A stretch of 64,000 nucleotides of DNA. Origin: Pseudomarimonas arenosa (GTDB taxonomy: Bacteria; Pseudomonadota; Gammaproteobacteria; Xanthomonadales; Xanthomonadaceae). The stretch covers positions 1 to 64,000 of the forward strand of contig NZ_JACYTR010000004.1 in assembly GCF_014841215.1 (NCBI RefSeq), read 5' to 3'. How positions within the stretch are numbered: the first letter of the stretch is position 1; the number at the start of each line of letters is the position of its first letter. The notes under the pieces are model-generated. The model did not search any database. It was not told the DNA's origin and saw nothing but the letters and a program-made list of their open reading frames with translations. This document shows positions 62,218 to 64,000 of this stretch, in pieces. The position numbers and the translations under genes are program-made.

Positions 62218-63054
62218 ATGCAGAAGCGGGTCGAAAAATCGATGCAGCGCGAGTGCGCTCAAAGCGAGCGTGAGCTCGCCAAGGCAGGGCGACGCGGCAA
62301 GGGGCGGGACAAGGCCGTGCACCAGCTGCGCAAGTCGCTGCAGCGACTGCGCGCCATGCTTCACCTGCTGTGCGATGTCGATCCCATTCATTTGCCCAAG
62401 CTGGAGCGCGATATCAAGCGCTTTCGACGTCGCTTCAGCCGGCTGCGTGATGCGGCTGTGCGGCTTGATCTGGCGCGTGAACTGGCTGGCCGATCGCCCG
62501 ATGATTGCGAGCTGCTGACGCAGGTGTGCGAAGGCTTGCAGGCCAGGCTGGACGAGGTTTGGCTGGGGTTCTCGGACCCGTTCTGGCACCGCGCGCAGGC
62601 CGATCTTGCCCGCTTGCACGGGCGTTTGCATCGCGTCTCACTGGCAACCCTGCGTGCCGAGGATCTGCAGGCAAGCCTGGAACGAGCGCGCAAGAAGGCG
62701 CGCAAGGCCATTGTTGGCGCGCTTGGCCTGGATCGTCGGGTGCTGCGTCATCGAATGCGCTGCAAGGTGAGGCGCTATGCGGCGATGCGTCGTCTGCGTC
62801 AGGAATGGCTGGGTGGGCGGGACGCGCTGGCCTCTGTGTTGGTCGACCTGGGCAAGCGGCTGGGCCGTGAGGGTGATCTCTGGTTGTCAGCTGAAGCGGT
62901 GCACACCCTGGATGAGCCAGCGACCGTGGCCGAATTGCGGCGAACGCTGCGAAGTGCCCGTCGCGAGCGAGTACGCGAACATGATGGAGAATTGGCGGCT
63001 TGGCTACGGCGTTGCTTCGCCCGGAAGGAACGCGCCCAGCCTGCGTTGGCTTGA
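62218..63054 (+). CDS. CHAD-domain protein
   Basis: A 278-residue, highly basic helical protein. The conserved histidine/arginine pattern of CHAD domains is present: KAVHQLRKSLQRLRAML, KRFRRRFSRLRDAAV and LHRVSL with many arginines. CHAD domains bind polyphosphate and often localise to polyphosphate granules. No triphosphate-tunnel (CYTH) domain or ppk gene is adjacent. The ATG at 62218 is chosen at the start of the domain; longer upstream frames overlap the divergent gene and look non-coding. Confidence 0.85.
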   Translation: MQKRVEKSMQRECAQSERELAKAGRRGKGRDKAVHQLRKSLQRLRAMLHLLCDVDPIHLPKLERDIKRFRRRFSRLRDAAVRLDLARELAGRSPDDCELLTQVCEGLQARLDEVWLGFSDPFWHRAQADLARLHGRLHRVSLATLRAEDLQASLERARKKARKAIVGALGLDRRVLRHRMRCKVRRYAAMRRLRQEWLGGRDALASVLVDLGKRLGREGDLWLSAEAVHTLDEPATVAELRRTLRSARRERVREHDGELAAWLRRCFARKERAQPALA

Positions 63055-63146
63055 GGCTAGGCGCCACCCGGGGAGCCTCAGGATCCGCCGTTTGTAGGTC
63101 GAGCCGAATCGTCATACGATGCCCGCCCACATTGGAGTTGAGCCGT

Positions 63147-63635
63147 ATGAACATCGCAGCAGACCACATCGTTCGTTTTCACTACACCGTGTTCGAGGAC
63201 GGTGGTGAACAGCTGGAAACCTCACGCGAGCGGGGCGAGCCATTGGCGGTGATGATCGGACGCGGCGGCCTGATTGCTGGCCTGGAGAATGCCCTGATCG
63301 GCAAGTCCGAGGGCGACACCTTTGAGGTCACCGTGCGGCCGGCCGAGGGCTATGGCGAACTGCGCGAAGGCTTCAAGCAGCGCGTGGCGAAAAAATACTT
63401 CCGCGATGCCGCTCGCCTCAAGCCCGGCATGCAGACGGTACTGAGCACCTCGCAGGGCCCGCGACTGGTCACCGTCCTCAAAGTGGGCGCCAGCGTGATC
63501 GATGTCGATCTGAACCACCCGATGGCGGGCAAGACGCTGAAGTTCAACGTCGAGGTGGTGGACGTACGCGAGGCGACCGAAGAAGAGAAGGCGCATGGTC
63601 ATGCCCATGGCCCGGGTGGTCATCAGCACGACTGA
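63147..63635 (+). CDS. slyD: FKBP-type peptidyl-prolyl isomerase SlyD
   Basis: A 162-residue SlyD: FKBP core (HIVRFHYTVFEDGGEQLETS, PLAVMIGRGGLIAGLENAL), the insert-in-flap chaperone domain (about 70-130) and a histidine-rich metal-binding tail (HGHAHGPGGHQHD). It isomerises prolines, assists folding and in E. coli supplies nickel for hydrogenase maturation. GGAG lies upstream of the ATG at 63147. The tail is shorter than in E. coli (196 residues). Monocistronic. Confidence 0.95.
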   Translation: MNIAADHIVRFHYTVFEDGGEQLETSRERGEPLAVMIGRGGLIAGLENALIGKSEGDTFEVTVRPAEGYGELREGFKQRVAKKYFRDAARLKPGMQTVLSTSQGPRLVTVLKVGASVIDVDLNHPMAGKTLKFNVEVVDVREATEEEKAHGHAHGPGGHQHD

Positions 63636-63664
63636 GTGAGGTGCGGCCCGCTTGCGGGCAACAG

Positions 63665-63922
63665 TGCTAGCCCGGATATTTCATGAGGTCGCGCCGAAAG
63701 ATCCGGCAATTCCAAGCGGGGCGAGAGTTTCGACCGATGGTGTTGAGATAACAGAGTGTTCGCGATCTTTCGGCGCTGGCACGGCCCTCACCGGTCCTTT
63801 GCGCCGATTGCCGCGTTGCTTCTCGCCCAAGTGGGCCCACCACTTGGGCTCGTCGCGCCTTGCACTCGACGCAAAGTCCTCGGTGATCATCCGCGCCCCC
63901 TCATGAAATATCCGGGCTAGCA
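63665..63922. mobile_element. 258-bp MITE-like element with 24-bp perfect TIRs
   Basis: TGCTAGCCCGGATATTTCAT... at 63665-63688 is the exact inverse of 63899-63922. Inside is a nested 13-bp inverted repeat, GCGCCGAAAGATC (63691-63703) and GATCTTTCGGCGC (63764-63776). A hairpin lies in the right part: on the minus strand GCCCAAGTGG-TGGGC-CCACTTGGGC. A frame across it (ARIFHEGARMITEDFASSA) recurs in the copy at 59.7 kb but reads through the repeats and need not be a protein. No transposase gene is present. Confidence 0.85.
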
Positions 63923-64000
63923 AGCAGTCTTGGACTGCGCGACTGCGCGACTGCGCTTCGGCGCACCAACGCCCGGGTCAGGGTCAGCCCCACCTCGTTG
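63901..64000 (-). CDS. C-terminal end of a gene entering from the right edge
   Basis: On the minus strand an open frame from the window edge reads NEVGLTLTRALVRRSA and ends at TGA (63903-63901), which lies inside the terminal repeat of the 258-bp element. The first residues look like genuine protein; the following AVAQSRSPRLLASPDIS is low-complexity and element-derived, so the original stop may have been replaced. Family not recognisable. Confidence 0.35.
   Translation of the reverse strand, partial: NEVGLTLTRALVRRSAVAQSRSPRLLASPDIS

Noticed and set aside
63652-63906. Frames inside the 258-bp element as a gene
   Set aside because: They read through terminal repeats and the internal stems whose changes keep base pairing, not codons.

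Overview
The window is GC-rich chromosomal DNA from a gammaproteobacterium, most likely of the Lysobacterales (Xanthomonadales). The pointers are a GNAT gene in one operon with minCDE, a separate kbl and tdh, a Csu-like spore-coat-U pilus operon, a DUF6491-type secreted protein, abundant c-di-GMP proteins, frequent GTG starts, and intergenic heptanucleotide and REP-like repeats. This assignment is inferred from gene content; no rRNA, tRNA, CRISPR array, prophage or complete insertion sequence was seen.

Layout. 0-3 kb: a partial gene, a small secreted protein, a methyltransferase and a two-receiver diguanylate cyclase. 3.5-8.4 kb: a chaperone-usher operon (SCPU pilin, chaperone, usher, SCPU protein); its usher carries two AMIN-like domains at the N-terminus. 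8.5-17.3 kb: threonine catabolism genes kbl and tdh, separated by a secreted alpha/beta hydrolase, a mazEF toxin-antitoxin pair with a palindromic operator, a secreted protein and an ArsC-family reductase. 17.5-24 kb: a degenerate HD-GYP protein, an M2 peptidase lipoprotein, a small HExxH protein, and minE-minD-minC-GNAT. 24-26 kb: a DesK/NarL-type two-component system. 26-32.5 kb: a membrane-anchored SRPBCC/GyrI-like protein and a Gld-like ABC exporter (ATPase, permease, auxiliary, DUF4340). 32.5-39 kb: DUF423, AlkA-like glycosylase, an MscS channel fused to a cyclic-nucleotide-binding domain, an intradiol dioxygenase, and a soluble binding-protein-PAS-GGDEF-EAL regulator.

39-58.6 kb is the most striking region. 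A tightly coupled operon on the minus strand encodes a MoxR AAA+ ATPase, a DUF5682 protein, a VWA protein, a SWIM zinc-finger protein, a WGR-DUF4132 giant and a second DUF4132 giant. A third DUF4132 gene is convergent. This matches E. coli yehL-yehM-yehP-yehQ plus yehI, a system without an established biochemical function to my knowledge. A second MoxR + CoxE-like VWA pair lies immediately upstream in the same orientation.

58.7-64 kb: HemJ-like protein, a small secreted protein, a YcgR/PilZ protein, DUF454, a quinone-oxidoreductase-like enzyme, a CHAD protein and SlyD. The end holds a 258-bp element with 24-bp perfect terminal inverted repeats; fragments of the same family occur near 0.13, 42.2 and 59.7 kb.

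Four loci make, degrade or bind c-di-GMP (2.9, 17.5, 36-39 and 60 kb), one of them next to the pilus operon.
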